64,000 nucleotides of DNA from Streptomyces sp. NBC_01571 (GCF_026339875.1 NZ_JAPEPZ010000001.1:1550001-1614000); one strand, 5' to 3'. Positions 19,841 to 29,990 are shown, counted from the first letter of the stretch. Notes: generated by a model from the letters alone, not told the origin. Made by a program: numbers and translations.

Positions 19841-21286
19841 ATGTCAGCAGCCGAGGGTCCGCTCGTCGTCGGGGTGGACACATCCACCCAGTCCACCAAG
19901 GCCCTGGTCGTCGACGCATCCACCGGACGGGTGGTGGCGAGCGGGCAGGCGCCGCACACGGTCTCCACCGGAGCGGGCCGCGAGAGCGATCCGCGGCAGT
20001 GGTGGGACGCGCTCCGCGAGGCGCTCCACCAGTGCGGCGACGCGGCCCACGAGGCCGCGGCGGTCTCGATCGGCGGTCAGCAGCACGGGCTCGTCACCCT
20101 GGACGCCCAGGGCGATCCGGTACGCCCGGCGCTGCTGTGGAACGACGTGCGCTCGGCGCCCCAGGCCCGCCGGCTGATCGACGAGCTGGGCGGCCCGAAA
20201 GCCTGGGCCGAGCGCACCGGCACCGTGCCCGGCCCCTCCATCACGGTCACGAAGTGGGCCTGGCTGGCCGAGAACGAGCCGGACGCCGTCCGCGCCACCG
20301 CCGCCGTACGGCTGCCGCACGACTACCTCACCGAACGCCTGACCGGAGAGGCCACGACCGACCGTGGCGACGCCTCCGGTACGGGCTGGTGGGCGTCCGG
20401 GTCCGAGGCGTACGACGAGGAGGTCCTCGCGCACATCGGCCTCGACCCCGCCCTGCTCCCCCGCGTCGTCCGACCGGGAGAGGTGGCGGGAACCGTGCAC
20501 GCCCGCGACGAGCTGCCCTTCTCCAGGGGCACGCTGGTCGCCGCCGGCACCGGCGACAACGCGGCCGCCGCGCTCGGCCTCGGGCTGCGCCCCGGTACCG
20601 CGGTGCTGAGTCTCGGCACCTCGGGCACGGTGTACGCCGTCTCGACGCGGCGCCCCGCCGATCCGACCGGCACCGTCGCGGGCTTCGCCGACGCGCGCGG
20701 CGACTGGCTTCCGCTGGCCTGCACCCTGAACTGCACCCTCGCCGTCGACCGTGTCGCGGCCCTGCTGGGACTCGACCGCGAGGCCGTGGAACCCGGCGCG
20801 GGTGTCACCCTGCTCCCCTACCTGGACGGCGAGCGCACCCCCGACCTGCCGCACGCCTCGGGGCTGCTGCACGGGCTGCGGCACGACACGACGGGGGGGC
20901 AGCTCCTCCAGGCGGCGTACGACGGCGCGGTCCACTCGCTCCTCGGCGCCCTCGACCTGGTGCTCGACGCGGACGCCGACCGTTCCGCGCCGCTGCTTCT
21001 CATCGGCGGCGGCGCCCGGGGCACGGCCTGGCAGCAGACCGTACGCCGGCTGTCGGGACGCCCGGTCCAGGTACCCGAGGCCAGGGAACTGGTCGCGCTG
21101 GGCGCCGCCGCGCAGGCCGCGGGTCTGCTGACCGGCGAGGACCCGGCCGCGGTCGCCCGGCGCTGGGGCACGGCCCACGGCCCGGTGCTCGATGCCGTGG
21201 AACGGGACGAGGAGACACTCGCGAGGATCGCCGGGGTACTCTCCGACGCGGCCCCGCTGCTGGAACGGGAGTCGAACAGGAACTGA
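19841..21286 (+). CDS. xylB: Xylulokinase
   Basis: A 481-aa FGGY carbohydrate kinase that phosphorylates D-xylulose to xylulose-5-phosphate. Seen are the N-terminal ATPase motif VVGVDTSTQSTKALVVD, SIGGQQHGLV, RPALLWNDVRS, the catalytic-region GDASGTGWW, and the C-terminal TGDNAAAALGLG, SLGTSGTVY and LIGGGARG motifs. The start at 19841 has AGAGGGAG upstream. It is divergent from xylA and probably in an operon with the ROK regulator 57 bp downstream. Confidence 0.97.
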   Translation: MSAAEGPLVVGVDTSTQSTKALVVDASTGRVVASGQAPHTVSTGAGRESDPRQWWDALREALHQCGDAAHEAAAVSIGGQQHGLVTLDAQGDPVRPALLWNDVRSAPQARRLIDELGGPKAWAERTGTVPGPSITVTKWAWLAENEPDAVRATAAVRLPHDYLTERLTGEATTDRGDASGTGWWASGSEAYDEEVLAHIGLDPALLPRVVRPGEVAGTVHARDELPFSRGTLVAAGTGDNAAAALGLGLRPGTAVLSLGTSGTVYAVSTRRPADPTGTVAGFADARGDWLPLACTLNCTLAVDRVAALLGLDREAVEPGAGVTLLPYLDGERTPDLPHASGLLHGLRHDTTGGQLLQAAYDGAVHSLLGALDLVLDADADRSAPLLLIGGGARGTAWQQTVRRLSGRPVQVPEARELVALGAAAQAAGLLTGEDPAAVARRWGTAHGPVLDAVERDEETLARIAGVLSDAAPLLERESNRN

Positions 21287-21343
21287 CCGCGCACAGAACA
21301 GGACAGCCCCACGGGGACCGGCCGGACGAGGACTGACGGAGGC

Positions 21344-22552
21344 ATGACCGCACCGCTGCACGAGGCCCACCCGACCGGTTCCGGCCGCCGGCTGCCCGAC
21401 ACCCAGCAGGGCATGCGCCGTCGCAACCTCTCCCGGGTCATGCACACCGTCAGAGCCGAGGGGCCGCTGTCGCGTGCCGCCGTCGCCTCGCGGATCGGCC
21501 TGACCCGGGCGGCCGTCTCCACGCTGGTCGACGAGCTGATCCGTTCCGGGCTCCTCGAAGAGCTCGGTCCCGAGCGTCCCGGCCGGGTGGGGCGCCCCGG
21601 CTCGGCACTCGCGGTCAGCGGGCACGGGCCCGCGGGGATCGGCGCGGAGGTGGGTGTTGATCATCTGGCGGCGTGCGCGGTCGATCTGCGCGGAGACGTC
21701 CGGGCCCGTGCGGTGCGGCACGGCACGAACCGCGGTCGGCCCCCCGGGCCCGTGATCAGGGAACTGACCGCGCTGGTCCGTCAGGTCATCGCCGAGGCCG
21801 AGCGCGAGGGACTGTGGCCCGCGGGCCTCGCCGTCGCCGTGCCCGGCCTGGTGGCACGTGACGCCCGGACCGTGGTCCGCGCCCCCAACCTCGACTGGCA
21901 CGACACCGACCTCGGTGCGCTGCTCCCCCCCGAACTGCCACTGACCGTGGACAACGAGGCCAACTTCGGGGGCCTCGCCGAACTCTGGCTCGGCGAGGCG
22001 ACCGCCCGCGACTTCCTGCACGTGTCGGCGGAGATCGGCATCGGCGCGGCGGTGCTCGTGGACGGGCACCTGCTGCGCGGGACACGGGGGTTCGCGGGCG
22101 AGCTGGGCCATGTGCCGGTGCGTCCGGACGGGCCGGAGTGTGCGTGCGGCGGACGCGGATGCCTGGAGCAGTACGCGGGTGAGGAGGCCGTCCTGCGCGC
22201 CGCCGGTCTGGAACCGGGCGGCGACCGCGTCGGGGTACTGGCCGAGCGCGCCGCCCGAGGTGACGAAGAAGTACGACGCGCCCTGCACGACGCCGGAACC
22301 GCGCTCGGCATCGCGCTGACCGGAGCGGTCAACCTGCTCGACCCGGAGACCGTCGTGCTGGGCGGAGCACTGTCCGGCCTCGCACCGTGGCTGCTGCCGT
22401 CGCTGGAGGACGAGTTGGCGCGGCGCACGGCGGGTCCCGCCTGTGCCGTGGCCGTCTCGCGGTTGGGTCCGCAAGGCCCCCTGCTGGGGGCCGCCCATTC
22501 GGTCGTTCGGGCCGTGCTCGACGATCCGTCGTCGGTCGCGAGGCGGTCGTAG
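21344..22552 (+). CDS. ROK-family transcriptional regulator (xylose repressor-like)
   Basis: A 402-aa NagC/XylR-type ROK repressor. An N-terminal winged helix (GPLSRAAVASRIGLTRAAVS TLVDEL region, residues 45-75) precedes a ROK sugar-binding domain. The domain has VDNEANFGGLAELWLGEA, the metal-binding GFAGELGHVPV and the zinc-ligand motif CACGGRGCLEQY. Position directly after xylB, and family knowledge, make it the likely repressor of both xyl promoters, released by xylose. A plain regulator of another sugar is possible but less likely. Confidence 0.93.
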   Translation: MTAPLHEAHPTGSGRRLPDTQQGMRRRNLSRVMHTVRAEGPLSRAAVASRIGLTRAAVSTLVDELIRSGLLEELGPERPGRVGRPGSALAVSGHGPAGIGAEVGVDHLAACAVDLRGDVRARAVRHGTNRGRPPGPVIRELTALVRQVIAEAEREGLWPAGLAVAVPGLVARDARTVVRAPNLDWHDTDLGALLPPELPLTVDNEANFGGLAELWLGEATARDFLHVSAEIGIGAAVLVDGHLLRGTRGFAGELGHVPVRPDGPECACGGRGCLEQYAGEEAVLRAAGLEPGGDRVGVLAERAARGDEEVRRALHDAGTALGIALTGAVNLLDPETVVLGGALSGLAPWLLPSLEDELARRTAGPACAVAVSRLGPQGPLLGAAHSVVRAVLDDPSSVARRS

Positions 22553-22750
22553 CGCACGGTCGTAGCCGTCACGGCGCGCGACGCGAGGCTCCCGTTCCCC
22601 CTTCGGATGGCCGGATTGTCCACACCCCAGCACTTGTCCACCGACTCACGCCTCGCTCTTCCAGCCCAACCGGCCAGCGCCGTAACGTGATTCACGCGAG
22701 GCGCAGCCACCGGGCCGACGGCTCGGTGTCCAGGCGGATCGGGGGATCAC

Positions 22751-24235
22751 ATGTCGGGGGAATCGGTTCCGGGACTGCGGCGCGACGCCATCGGGCTGCG
22801 CGAGGTCCTGTTCCAGAGTGTCACGGCCATGGCGCCGGCCGCCGCGGTCGCCGCGTCCATTCCGTCGGGCGCCGCGTTCGCGGGCGGCAGTCTGCCGCTG
22901 TCCGTACTCGTCGCCCTCGTCGCGTGCCTGTTCACCGCGTCGTGTGTGGCCGAGCTCGCGCGGCAACTGCCCTCCGCGGGCTCGGTGTCCACCTACGCGG
23001 CGCAAGGGCTGCACCCGGCCGTGGGCTTTCTGGTCGGCTGGGGCTACGTGTTCGTCGAAGCCCTGGTGCCCCCGCTGCTGCTTCTGCAGCTCGGGTTCAC
23101 CACGGCGGGCACGCTGCACCAGGAATGGTCCTCCTACCCCGAGGACCTGTGGTGGCCGTGGTCGCTCGCCGGCGCCGGGATCATCGCGGTGGCGGGCTAC
23201 TTCGGAGTGCGTGCCTCGGCCCGCTTCGGCACCGTCCTCGGCGTCTTCGAGGTACTGGTCTTCGTCGTCTTCGCCCTATGGCTGATCGTCAAGGCGGGCG
23301 GTGACAACACTCTGTCCGTCTTCGGGACCTCGCACACCGCCAAGGGGTACGAAGGCATCAGTGGCGTGTTCGCGGGATCGGTGTACACCGTGCTGGCCTT
23401 CGCGGGGTTCGAGGCGGCGGCCCCGCTCGCCGAGGAGACGAAGGACCCACGCCGGACGATGCACCGTGCGGTCCTCGGTGCGGCACTGGCGATCGGCCTT
23501 GTCTACGTCCTCACCACCTACGCCATGACCGTGTACGTCGGCCCGGACCGCTTCGCGGGTTTCTCAGCCTCCGGAGCCGCATCCTGGGAGGGCGTGGCCC
23601 GCGCCTCGTTCGGGCTGTTCTGGGTGCTCGTGTTCCTGGCCGTGGTCAACTCCACCATCGCAAACGCCAACGCCTGCGCGACCGTCTCCACCCGGACGGC
23701 CTTCGCCCTCGGCCGGATCAAGGTCTTCCCGGAGCTGTTCGCACGCTTGCACACTCGGCACCGCTCCCCCGTCGCCGGGGTCGCCGTACAGTGCGCCGTG
23801 GCGATCGCGGCCATGCTCGGGCTCGGTTTCGCCTACGACCCGGTGACGGCGTTCCTGCTGCTCGCGACGGTGATCGTCACAGTCGTGATCGGTGTGTACA
23901 TCGTGGTGAACCTCGCCTGTGCGGGCTACTTCCTGCGCCGTGCGCGCGAGTTGTTCCATCCGGTACGCCATCTGCTGTTCCCGCTGCTGGGCATCGTGGC
24001 CTTCGTCCCCGCCCTGTTGACCGCCGCGGGCCTGCCCGTCTTCGACTTCGTCTCCGAGCTCACCGCGCCCGTGTCGTACGCGGGGCCGGTCGTCGGGGTC
24101 TGGATGGCGGCCGGGGTCGTGGTACTGATCGTCGTCTCGCACCGCCACCCCGGGCGAATAGCCGAGACCGCCCGTGTCCACCTCGACGAGACCTCGTCCC
24201 CCGATCCTCGGCAGAGCGGAGCAGCACAGCCATGA
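22751..24235 (+). CDS. APC-family amino acid permease
   Basis: A 494-aa, roughly 12-helix permease of the amino acid-polyamine-organocation superfamily. It opens with LREVLFQSVTAMAPAAAVA, the usual helix 1 unwound region, and has FAGFEAAAPLAEETKDPRRTM (helix 6 and the following loop), which fits the family consensus. Its stop overlaps the start of the acetamidase/formamidase gene by 4 bp, so it probably imports the amide (formamide, acetamide or similar) or related amine that the enzyme degrades (inference). Confidence 0.92.
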   Translation: MSGESVPGLRRDAIGLREVLFQSVTAMAPAAAVAASIPSGAAFAGGSLPLSVLVALVACLFTASCVAELARQLPSAGSVSTYAAQGLHPAVGFLVGWGYVFVEALVPPLLLLQLGFTTAGTLHQEWSSYPEDLWWPWSLAGAGIIAVAGYFGVRASARFGTVLGVFEVLVFVVFALWLIVKAGGDNTLSVFGTSHTAKGYEGISGVFAGSVYTVLAFAGFEAAAPLAEETKDPRRTMHRAVLGAALAIGLVYVLTTYAMTVYVGPDRFAGFSASGAASWEGVARASFGLFWVLVFLAVVNSTIANANACATVSTRTAFALGRIKVFPELFARLHTRHRSPVAGVAVQCAVAIAAMLGLGFAYDPVTAFLLLATVIVTVVIGVYIVVNLACAGYFLRRARELFHPVRHLLFPLLGIVAFVPALLTAAGLPVFDFVSELTAPVSYAGPVVGVWMAAGVVVLIVVSHRHPGRIAETARVHLDETSSPDPRQSGAAQP

Positions 24236-25245
24236 GCGACCCTCGCATCCTGACCGTACGGCCCGAACCCGGTGACTACGCGTGGACGTTCGGCGGGGCG
24301 CCGCCCGTGGCGCGCATCGCGCCGGGCACGATCCTCGATCTGTATACGGAGGACTGCTTCGCCGGACGGGTGCGCTCCGAGAAGGACCTGGTGTCCGAGG
24401 TGTGCGAGTTCCCGTTCCTCAATCCGCAGACCGGCCCCTTCCACGTGGAGGGCGCGGAGCCGGGCGACACCGTCGCGGTGCACTTCGTGTCGATCGAGCC
24501 GGCCCGCGACTGGGCGGCCTCGACTACGGTCCCGCTGTTCGGCGCGCTCACGTCCACGCACACCACGGCGACGCTTCAGCCGCCGCTGCCGGAGACGGTG
24601 TGGATCTGGCAGCTCGACCGGGAGCGGCGCACCGCCCTGTTCCGTGCGCGGGACAGCGACATCCGGATCGAGCTGCCCATGGATCCGATGCACGGCACCG
24701 TCGGAGTGGCGCCGGCGAATCTGGAGGTGCGCTCGGCGCTGGTGCCGGACGCCCACGGCGGGAACATGGACACGCCGGAGATGCGGGCCGGCGTCACCTG
24801 TTTCCTCGGCGTGAACGTCGAGGGGGCCCTGTTGAGCCTCGGTGACGGGCACGCGCGGCAGGGCGAGGGCGAGACGTGTGGCGTGGCGGTCGAGTGCGCG
24901 ATGAACACGGTGGTGATCGTCGAGCTGCTCAAGGGAGTCGCCACCCCCTGGCCGCGCATCGAGTCCGACACACAGATCATCTCGACCGGCTCGGCCCGCC
25001 CGCTGGAGGACGCGTTCCGCATTTCCCAACTCGACCTGGTGCAGTGGCTGGTGCGTGACTACGGGTTCAGCGACCAGGACGCGTACCAGTTCGCGACACA
25101 GGCGGTCGAGTCGCCGCTCGCCAACGTCTGCGACACCAACTACACCTGCGTCGCGAAGCTGCGCAAGGAATGGTTGCCCGCGCGCGAGACGCATCGTGGT
25201 CTGCACGCACAGCTGCGCGGGACCGCCGCGTCGCTGCGCCTCTGA
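24232..25245 (+). CDS. Acetamidase/formamidase family protein
   Basis: A 337-aa FmdA/AmdA-type amidase that hydrolyses formamide or acetamide to ammonia and the acid. Family features include GDTVAVHFVSIEPARDWA, PMDPMHGTVGVAP, the metal/active-site region DAHGGNMDTPEM and GVNVEGALLSLGDGHARQGEGE. The ATG overlaps the permease stop (ATGA), giving a coupled uptake-hydrolysis pair. A weak hairpin terminator follows. Confidence 0.94.
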   Translation: MSDPRILTVRPEPGDYAWTFGGAPPVARIAPGTILDLYTEDCFAGRVRSEKDLVSEVCEFPFLNPQTGPFHVEGAEPGDTVAVHFVSIEPARDWAASTTVPLFGALTSTHTTATLQPPLPETVWIWQLDRERRTALFRARDSDIRIELPMDPMHGTVGVAPANLEVRSALVPDAHGGNMDTPEMRAGVTCFLGVNVEGALLSLGDGHARQGEGETCGVAVECAMNTVVIVELLKGVATPWPRIESDTQIISTGSARPLEDAFRISQLDLVQWLVRDYGFSDQDAYQFATQAVESPLANVCDTNYTCVAKLRKEWLPARETHRGLHAQLRGTAASLRL

Positions 25246-25250
25246 ACGAC

Positions 25251-25269
25251 GGGGCGCCGACGCCCCTTT
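25251..25269 (+). terminator. Weak hairpin terminator after amidase gene
   Basis: A 6-bp stem GGGGCG (25251-25256) / CGCCCC (25261-25266) with loop CCGA is followed by TTT. It lies 5 bp after the amidase stop and before the next gene's promoter. The stem is short, so confidence is modest. Confidence 0.45.
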
Positions 25270-25399
25270 GCTTCTCCATCCCCTACACGACGGTTCCCCG
25301 CTCGCCTGATCCGGCTGTCGCCGCACCGTCACAGAGCTTGTCCGGACCCTCGCTGGACGTGACGATGGTCCCAGCCGCATCGCCATTCCGGGAGGCCGA

Positions 25400-26728
25400 A
25401 TGACCGATCCATGGGTTGCCCTGGAACCGGGTGCCGATCCCGTCGAACGAGTGCGCACCCTGCGCCGGGCGCACGAGGCGTTCACCGAGGCGGGCACGGT
25501 GCCACGTCCGGTGCGTTCCGTGGTGGCCGAGTCGTGGCGGCGCTCGGCGCGGGCGGGTGTCGTACCCGACGGCACCGCGACGGTGGAGCTGACGGACGGT
25601 GATCTGGGTTCCTATCGGGCGGAGCATCCGCTGGCCGCGGTGATGCCGCTCTTCCGCGAACTCATGGGGACGTTCGCGGCGGACGGCAAGCATCTTCTCG
25701 CCGTGTGCGACGAGCAGGGCAGGCTGCTGTGGGTCGAAGGCCATCCGGCGACGCGGCGTCAGGCGGGAGAGATGAACTTCGTACCGGGCGCCCGATGGTC
25801 GGAGACGGCGGTCGGTACGAACGCGCCGGGGACCGCGGTCGCTGTCGACAGTCCGGTACAGGTCTTCGCGGCCGAGCACTTCATACGGCGCGTCCAGCCA
25901 TGGACGTGTGCGGCGGCTCCGGTGCACGACCCACGCACCGGCCGGGTGCTCGGCGCGATCGACATCACCGGCGGGGACGGACTCGCGCATCCGCACAGTC
26001 TCGGTTTCGTGCAGGCGGTGGCACGGGCGGCGGAGTCCCAGCTGGCGCTGCTCGCTCCACCGAAAACGGCGGCGGACACGGTCGAGTTGACCGCCCTGGG
26101 CCGCGACGAGGCGCAACTGGTCACGGGAGGGCGCAAAGTCGGGCTCAGTCGCAGACACAGCGAGATCCTGGTGTTGCTCTCCAGGCACCCGGAAGGCCTG
26201 ACGGGCGACGAGTTGCTGTGCGCCCTGTACGAGGACGAGTCGGTGACGCCGGTGACGCTGCGCGCCGAGCTGACCCGCCTGCGCCGTCTGCTGGACTCCG
26301 GCCTGCTGGCCTCGCGCCCCTACCGGCTCACGGCGCCGGTCGAGTCGGACGTCGCGGTCGTGGAGCGTCGGCTCGGCTCCGGCGCGATCACGGGGGCCAT
26401 GACGGCGTACGCCGGTCCGCTGCTCCCGGGTTCGGTGGCTCCGGCAGTCGTGCGCCTGCGGCGCCGGCTCGCGGACGGACTGCGTACGGCGCTCATCGCG
26501 CGCCGGGACCCCGACCTGCTGGCTGACTGGGCACGCGCCCCGTGGGGAGAGGACGACCTCGACGTCTGGCGGGCGCTGGCCGCCGTACGCCCGACGGCCG
26601 CGGTACGGGCGCGGCTCGACGAGGTGGAGTCCGAACAAGCCGCACCCGCCGGGTGGTTGCCCCCGAAACCCGGCAGACGAGGCCACGTGCACATGTCCGC
26701 AACGTCGTCGCAACGTCCGCGTTTCTAG
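25400..26728 (+). CDS. GAF-domain transcriptional regulator of aldehyde metabolism
   Basis: A 442-aa protein with the AcoR-like opening [14 protein letters not shown], then a GAF sensor domain ([58 protein letters not shown]). The family's usual AAA+ and Fis domains are absent; instead the C-terminus carries a winged-helix-like segment ([24 protein letters not shown] ... [14 protein letters not shown] region) typical of the actinobacterial variant. It lies 56 bp upstream of an aldehyde dehydrogenase and is its probable activator, sensing an aldehyde or alcohol (inference). Confidence 0.9.
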   Translation: MTDPWVALEPGADPVERVRTLRRAHEAFTEAGTVPRPVRSVVAESWRRSARAGVVPDGTATVELTDGDLGSYRAEHPLAAVMPLFRELMGTFAADGKHLLAVCDEQGRLLWVEGHPATRRQAGEMNFVPGARWSETAVGTNAPGTAVAVDSPVQVFAAEHFIRRVQPWTCAAAPVHDPRTGRVLGAIDITGGDGLAHPHSLGFVQAVARAAESQLALLAPPKTAADTVELTALGRDEAQLVTGGRKVGLSRRHSEILVLLSRHPEGLTGDELLCALYEDESVTPVTLRAELTRLRRLLDSGLLASRPYRLTAPVESDVAVVERRLGSGAITGAMTAYAGPLLPGSVAPAVVRLRRRLADGLRTALIARRDPDLLADWARAPWGEDDLDVWRALAAVRPTAAVRARLDEVESEQAAPAGWLPPKPGRRGHVHMSATSSQRPRF

Positions 26729-26784
26729 CCTCAGTGCGAGAGCTGCCCAACGGCGGGCAGCGCTTCTCCGGGAGGCAGACCAGC

Positions 26785-28308
26785 ATGACCCGTTACGCGG
26801 CGCCCGGCACCGAGGGCGCGATCGTCTCCTACCAGTCGCGTTACGACCACTTCATCGGCGGCGAGTACGTGCCGCCGGCTCGCGGGCAGTACTTCGAGAA
26901 CCCGAGTCCGGTGAACGGGCAGCCGTTCACGGAGGTGGCGCGGGGTACCGCCGAGGATGTGGAGCGCGCCCTGGACGCCGCGCACGCGGCGGCGCCCGGC
27001 TGGGGCCGGACCTCCGTCGCCGCGCGCGGCGACATCCTGCTCAAGATCGCCGACCGGATGGAAGCGAACCTGGAGAAGCTGGCGGTCGCCGAGAGCTGGG
27101 AGAACGGCAAGCCGGTCCGCGAGACCCTGGCCGCCGACATCCCGCTCGCCATCGACCACTTCCGGTACTTCGCGGGGGCGATCCGCGCCCAGGAGGGCTC
27201 GCTCGGCGAGGTCGACGACGACACCGTCGCGTACCACTTCCACGAGCCGCTCGGTGTCGTAGCGCAGATCATCCCGTGGAACTTCCCCATCCTGATGGCG
27301 GTCTGGAAGCTCGCGCCGGCCCTGGCGGCGGGCAACGCGGTCGTCATCAAGCCCGCCGAACAGACCCCGGCGTCCATCCACTACTGGATGAGTCTGATCG
27401 CGGATCTGCTGCCGCCGGGCGTCGTCAACATCGTCAACGGCTTCGGCGTGGAGGCGGGCAAGCCGCTCGCCTCCAGTCCGCGGGTGGCGAAGGTGGCGTT
27501 CACCGGCGAGACCACGACCGGGCGGCTGATCATGCAGTACGCCTCCGAGAACATCAAGCCGGTCACGTTGGAGCTGGGCGGCAAGTCGCCGAACATCTTC
27601 TTCGACGACGTCTGGTCCCAGAACGACGACTTCCGGGACAAGGCGCTCGAGGGCTTCACGATGTTCGCGCTCAACCAGGGCGAGGTGTGCACCTGCCCGT
27701 CGCGTGCGCTCGTCCAGCGCGGGAACTACGGCGAGTTCATGGAGGCGGCGGTCGCCCGCACCGAGCTGATCAAGCCGGGGCACCCGCTCGACACCGACAC
27801 GATGATCGGCGCGCAGGCGTCCAACGACCAGCTGGAGAAGATCCTCTCCTACCTGGACATCGGCCGGCAGGAGGGCGCCACGATCCGCACCGGTGGCGAA
27901 CGCATCGAGTACGACGGTGAGTTGAAGGGCGGCTACTACGTCCAGCCGACCATCTTCGAAGGCGACAACCGTATGCGGATCTTCCAGGAGGAGATCTTCG
28001 GCCCTGTCGTCTCGGTCACGTCGTTCGACGACTTCGACGACGCCATCAAGATCGCCAACGACACCCTGTACGGCCTCGGAGCCGGCGTGTGGACGCGCGA
28101 CATCAACACCGCCTATCGCGCGGGCCGCGCGATCCAGGCGGGCCGGGTCTGGACGAACTGCTACCACGCCTACCCCGCGCACGCGGCGTTCGGCGGCTAC
28201 AAGCAGTCCGGCATCGGCCGGGAGACGCACAAGATGATGCTGGAGCACTACCAGCAGACCAAGAATCTGCTGGTGAGCTACTCGCCGAAGAAGCTGGGCT
28301 TCTTCTAG
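26785..28308 (+). CDS. NAD-dependent aldehyde dehydrogenase (acetaldehyde type)
   Basis: A 507-aa aldehyde dehydrogenase converting aldehydes such as acetaldehyde to acids. The cofactor-binding and catalytic segments are [33 protein letters not shown] (general-base Glu) and [15 protein letters not shown], with the paired Cys typical of ExaC/AldB-like acetaldehyde dehydrogenases. [10 protein letters not shown] and [17 protein letters not shown] follow. The start has GGGAGG about 9 nt upstream. Preceded by its likely GAF regulator and followed by a strong terminator, it forms a self-contained transcription unit. Confidence 0.96.
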   Translation: MTRYAAPGTEGAIVSYQSRYDHFIGGEYVPPARGQYFENPSPVNGQPFTEVARGTAEDVERALDAAHAAAPGWGRTSVAARGDILLKIADRMEANLEKLAVAESWENGKPVRETLAADIPLAIDHFRYFAGAIRAQEGSLGEVDDDTVAYHFHEPLGVVAQIIPWNFPILMAVWKLAPALAAGNAVVIKPAEQTPASIHYWMSLIADLLPPGVVNIVNGFGVEAGKPLASSPRVAKVAFTGETTTGRLIMQYASENIKPVTLELGGKSPNIFFDDVWSQNDDFRDKALEGFTMFALNQGEVCTCPSRALVQRGNYGEFMEAAVARTELIKPGHPLDTDTMIGAQASNDQLEKILSYLDIGRQEGATIRTGGERIEYDGELKGGYYVQPTIFEGDNRMRIFQEEIFGPVVSVTSFDDFDDAIKIANDTLYGLGAGVWTRDINTAYRAGRAIQAGRVWTNCYHAYPAHAAFGGYKQSGIGRETHKMMLEHYQQTKNLLVSYSPKKLGFF

Positions 28309-28317
28309 ACGCAGAAA

Positions 28318-28357
28318 AAGGGCGCCTGACCAGGGCAGATGCCCGGCAGGCGCCCTT
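28318..28357 (+). terminator. Strong terminator after aldehyde dehydrogenase
   Basis: A perfect 11-bp inverted repeat AAGGGCGCCTG (28318-28328) / CAGGCGCCCTT (28347-28357) begins 10 bp after the stop codon, with an A-rich lead-in and TTCT on the distal side. A factor-independent, possibly bidirectional terminator. It also separates ordinary chromosome from the mobile-element scar that follows. Confidence 0.85.
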
Positions 28358-28369
28358 CTCGGCGCACAT

Positions 28370-28727
28370 CTAAGCAGCGAGTCGAAACACGCCCTTACTC
28401 CCGATATCTCCCACCCGTATCCCAGCTCTGACCAGCAGTTCCGGGGCATTTCCGGGCCAAGGTCCCGCTAAGGCGCTCTCCGCATCGTCATCGTCCGTCG
28501 CCTCCTCCCACCGCCGCATGGAGTCTTCGATCAGGGCGTTGGCGCGGTTCCGCGCATCAGCCAGGAACTTGGCGTAGTAGCGGAAGAGGACCTGGATGCT
28601 CTGCCCAGCCCGGCGCGCACACTCTGCGGGGTCGACGCCGGAGGCCAACCAGAACGAGATGCCGGCATGGCGCAGGTCGTAGGGACGCTTCGTTCGCTTC
28701 ACGGTCTTCACGGCAGCAGCCGTTCTC
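28370..28727 (-). pseudogene. Tyrosine integrase, C-terminal fragment
   Basis: The minus-strand frame ending at 28370 encodes the C-terminal catalytic part of a tyrosine site-specific recombinase of the actinomycete integrative-element type: RPYDLRHAGISFWLASGV (the H-x-x-R-type box), then DPAECARRAGQSIQVLFRYY with the nucleophilic Tyr region, and a tail LADARNRANALIEDSMRRWE. The N-terminal core-binding domain and the first catalytic Arg are missing, replaced upstream by a hairpin and transposase sequence. It is a non-functional relic of an integrated element. Confidence 0.85.
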
Positions 28728-28760
28728 CACGATCGCCGGTTAGCCAACCCGGCGATCGTG
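28728..28760. repeat. 12-bp perfect inverted repeat at the integrase/IS junction
   Basis: CACGATCGCCGG (28728-28739) and CCGGCGATCGTG (28749-28760) are exact reverse complements around a 9-nt loop. The hairpin lies precisely where integrase-derived coding sequence meets transposase-derived sequence, so it may mark a recombination junction or an element end. It has no T-tract for a conventional terminator. Confidence 0.75.
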
Positions 28761-29165
28761 ACGACCATCCAGGCGCACAGCTCACCGCCGGCCGGGCAGC
28801 GGTGCGGGATGACAAGTCCTGTGCCCTGGTAGCCGCCGTCTGCGATGGTGGTCGTTTTGCCTATGGCCGTCGGCGGCACCGGACTCGGTCCACGCCTTGC
28901 AGTCATTGCGGTTGCCAGGCGGTGGGCGACCCACGGCAACGACCAGGCGGGTATCAGCGTCGACGACAATCTGGTGGTTAGTCGATTAACGATAGTTCTT
29001 GGACTGTGCGGCGACGGAGCGGTCCCGGCTGGGCACCAGCGTGCCATCCACGATCAGTACGGTGTCCGAGTGAAACTGGCTGCGACACTTGAGCGCAAGC
29101 AGCGGGCCAATGTGGTGCACCATGCGGCCGGCAGCCGACTTGGACACACCGAAGAGTGAAGCTCC
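28761..29165 (-). pseudogene. IS5-type (DDE_Tnp_4) transposase remnant
   Basis: Read on the minus strand, the segment encodes recognisable IS5-type transposase pieces: LFGVSKSAAGRMVHHIGPLL, DTVLIVDGTLVPSRDRSVAA, NYR followed by an in-frame TAA (28986-28988), then STNHQIVVDADTRLVVAVGR and GNRNDCKAWTESGA. A frameshift near 28860 leads into KTTTIADGGYQGTGLVIPHR, after which the gene is cut off. The DGT and D-A-D segments are the DDE-type catalytic context. At least three lesions (stop, frameshift, 3' truncation) make it dead. Confidence 0.85.
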
Positions 29166-29336
29166 GCCATCTTGAAGTGGCTGGTCAGCGGGGTGGCGCG
29201 ACCTCGTTTCGGGGGCTTCGTACTGGTCGTGGGTGGCAGTCTGCGTTGTCGATCGTCCGGCGAGGTGGTTTCGCCGATGAGTTCACCGTCCTCGAACGGT
29301 CTACCCAGCGACACGACCGTTCTCAACAGGAGTGCC

Positions 29337-29705
29337 ATGTCCACCATCCAGCCCGTGATCCTGACTGCCGACCAGGACGTTCTGCTCGGCTTTTATACGA
29401 CATTGTTCGGCGCTGAGGAAATCTTCCGAGTACCGGAGGAAGGCGCCGCCTTCTACCTCGGCCTGCGCATCGGCGACACCGACCTCGGGCTGGTGGCCAA
29501 GGCGGACCCGGGGACCGTGGCGGCGTCGCGGATCCTGCTCAGCATCGGTGTCGACGACGTCGACGAGACGCTCGCCCGGGTGGAGGCGCTCGGCGGCTCG
29601 GTCAGCGGAGGGCCCAACGACATGCCGTGGGGACAGCGCGTCGCCCACATTAAGGACCCCGACGGCAACCCGGTGAACCTCACTCAGCCGATCCCGGCCC
29701 GGTGA
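29337..29705 (+). CDS. VOC-family (glyoxalase-like) protein
   Basis: A 122-aa vicinal-oxygen-chelate protein: STIQPVILTADQDVLLGFYT, FYLGLRIGDTDLGLV, VDDVDETLARVEALGG and VAHIKDPDGNPVNLTQPI, a complete two-module betaalphabetabetabeta fold. AGGAG lies 5 bp upstream of the ATG. Family members are glyoxalases, dioxygenases or antibiotic-binding resistance proteins; the usual metal ligands are not all evident, so a binding or resistance role is possible. It lies between mobile-element debris, suggesting transfer. Confidence 0.85.
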   Translation: MSTIQPVILTADQDVLLGFYTTLFGAEEIFRVPEEGAAFYLGLRIGDTDLGLVAKADPGTVAASRILLSIGVDDVDETLARVEALGGSVSGGPNDMPWGQRVAHIKDPDGNPVNLTQPIPAR

Positions 29706-29829
29706 CGCGGTTCGAGGGGCATGTGCTGATCGTGGGCTACCAGCGGTAGAGATCAATTGCCGGTAGTGGCCTCGATTCCCAAGCCGATGGTGCGGGCACC
29801 TCACAGATGTCCCCCGGAGCTGCCGCCGC

Positions 29830-29990
29830 GCTGTCCTGGACCAGGGCGTGAAGTCATGGGGTGGCGTATGACCGACGACCACTAGCAGACCGCCGGGAGT
29901 AACGGCCCCCGCCAGGCGGGGCACCTCGACCATCCCGCCGGCGGGGAGTGCAGGTAATGGCTGGTGACCAGGTCGTACGAGTGGTCACCC
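29830..29990 (-). pseudogene. SAM-dependent methyltransferase remnant
   Basis: Two overlapping minus-strand frames join, with one frameshift near 29935, into the middle of a class I methyltransferase: DHSYDLVTSHYLHSPPAG and then VEVPRLAGAVTPGGLLVVVG followed by HTPPHDF. This is the usual motif II/III region (D-LV--HY-H, then PGG-L-VVGH). Upstream and downstream parts are absent, so only a fragment remains. Confidence 0.6.

Noticed and set aside
19844..22633. A 929-codon minus-strand frame across xylB and the ROK gene
   Set aside because: Both xylB and the ROK regulator are unambiguous on the plus strand; the frame is a GC-skew artefact.
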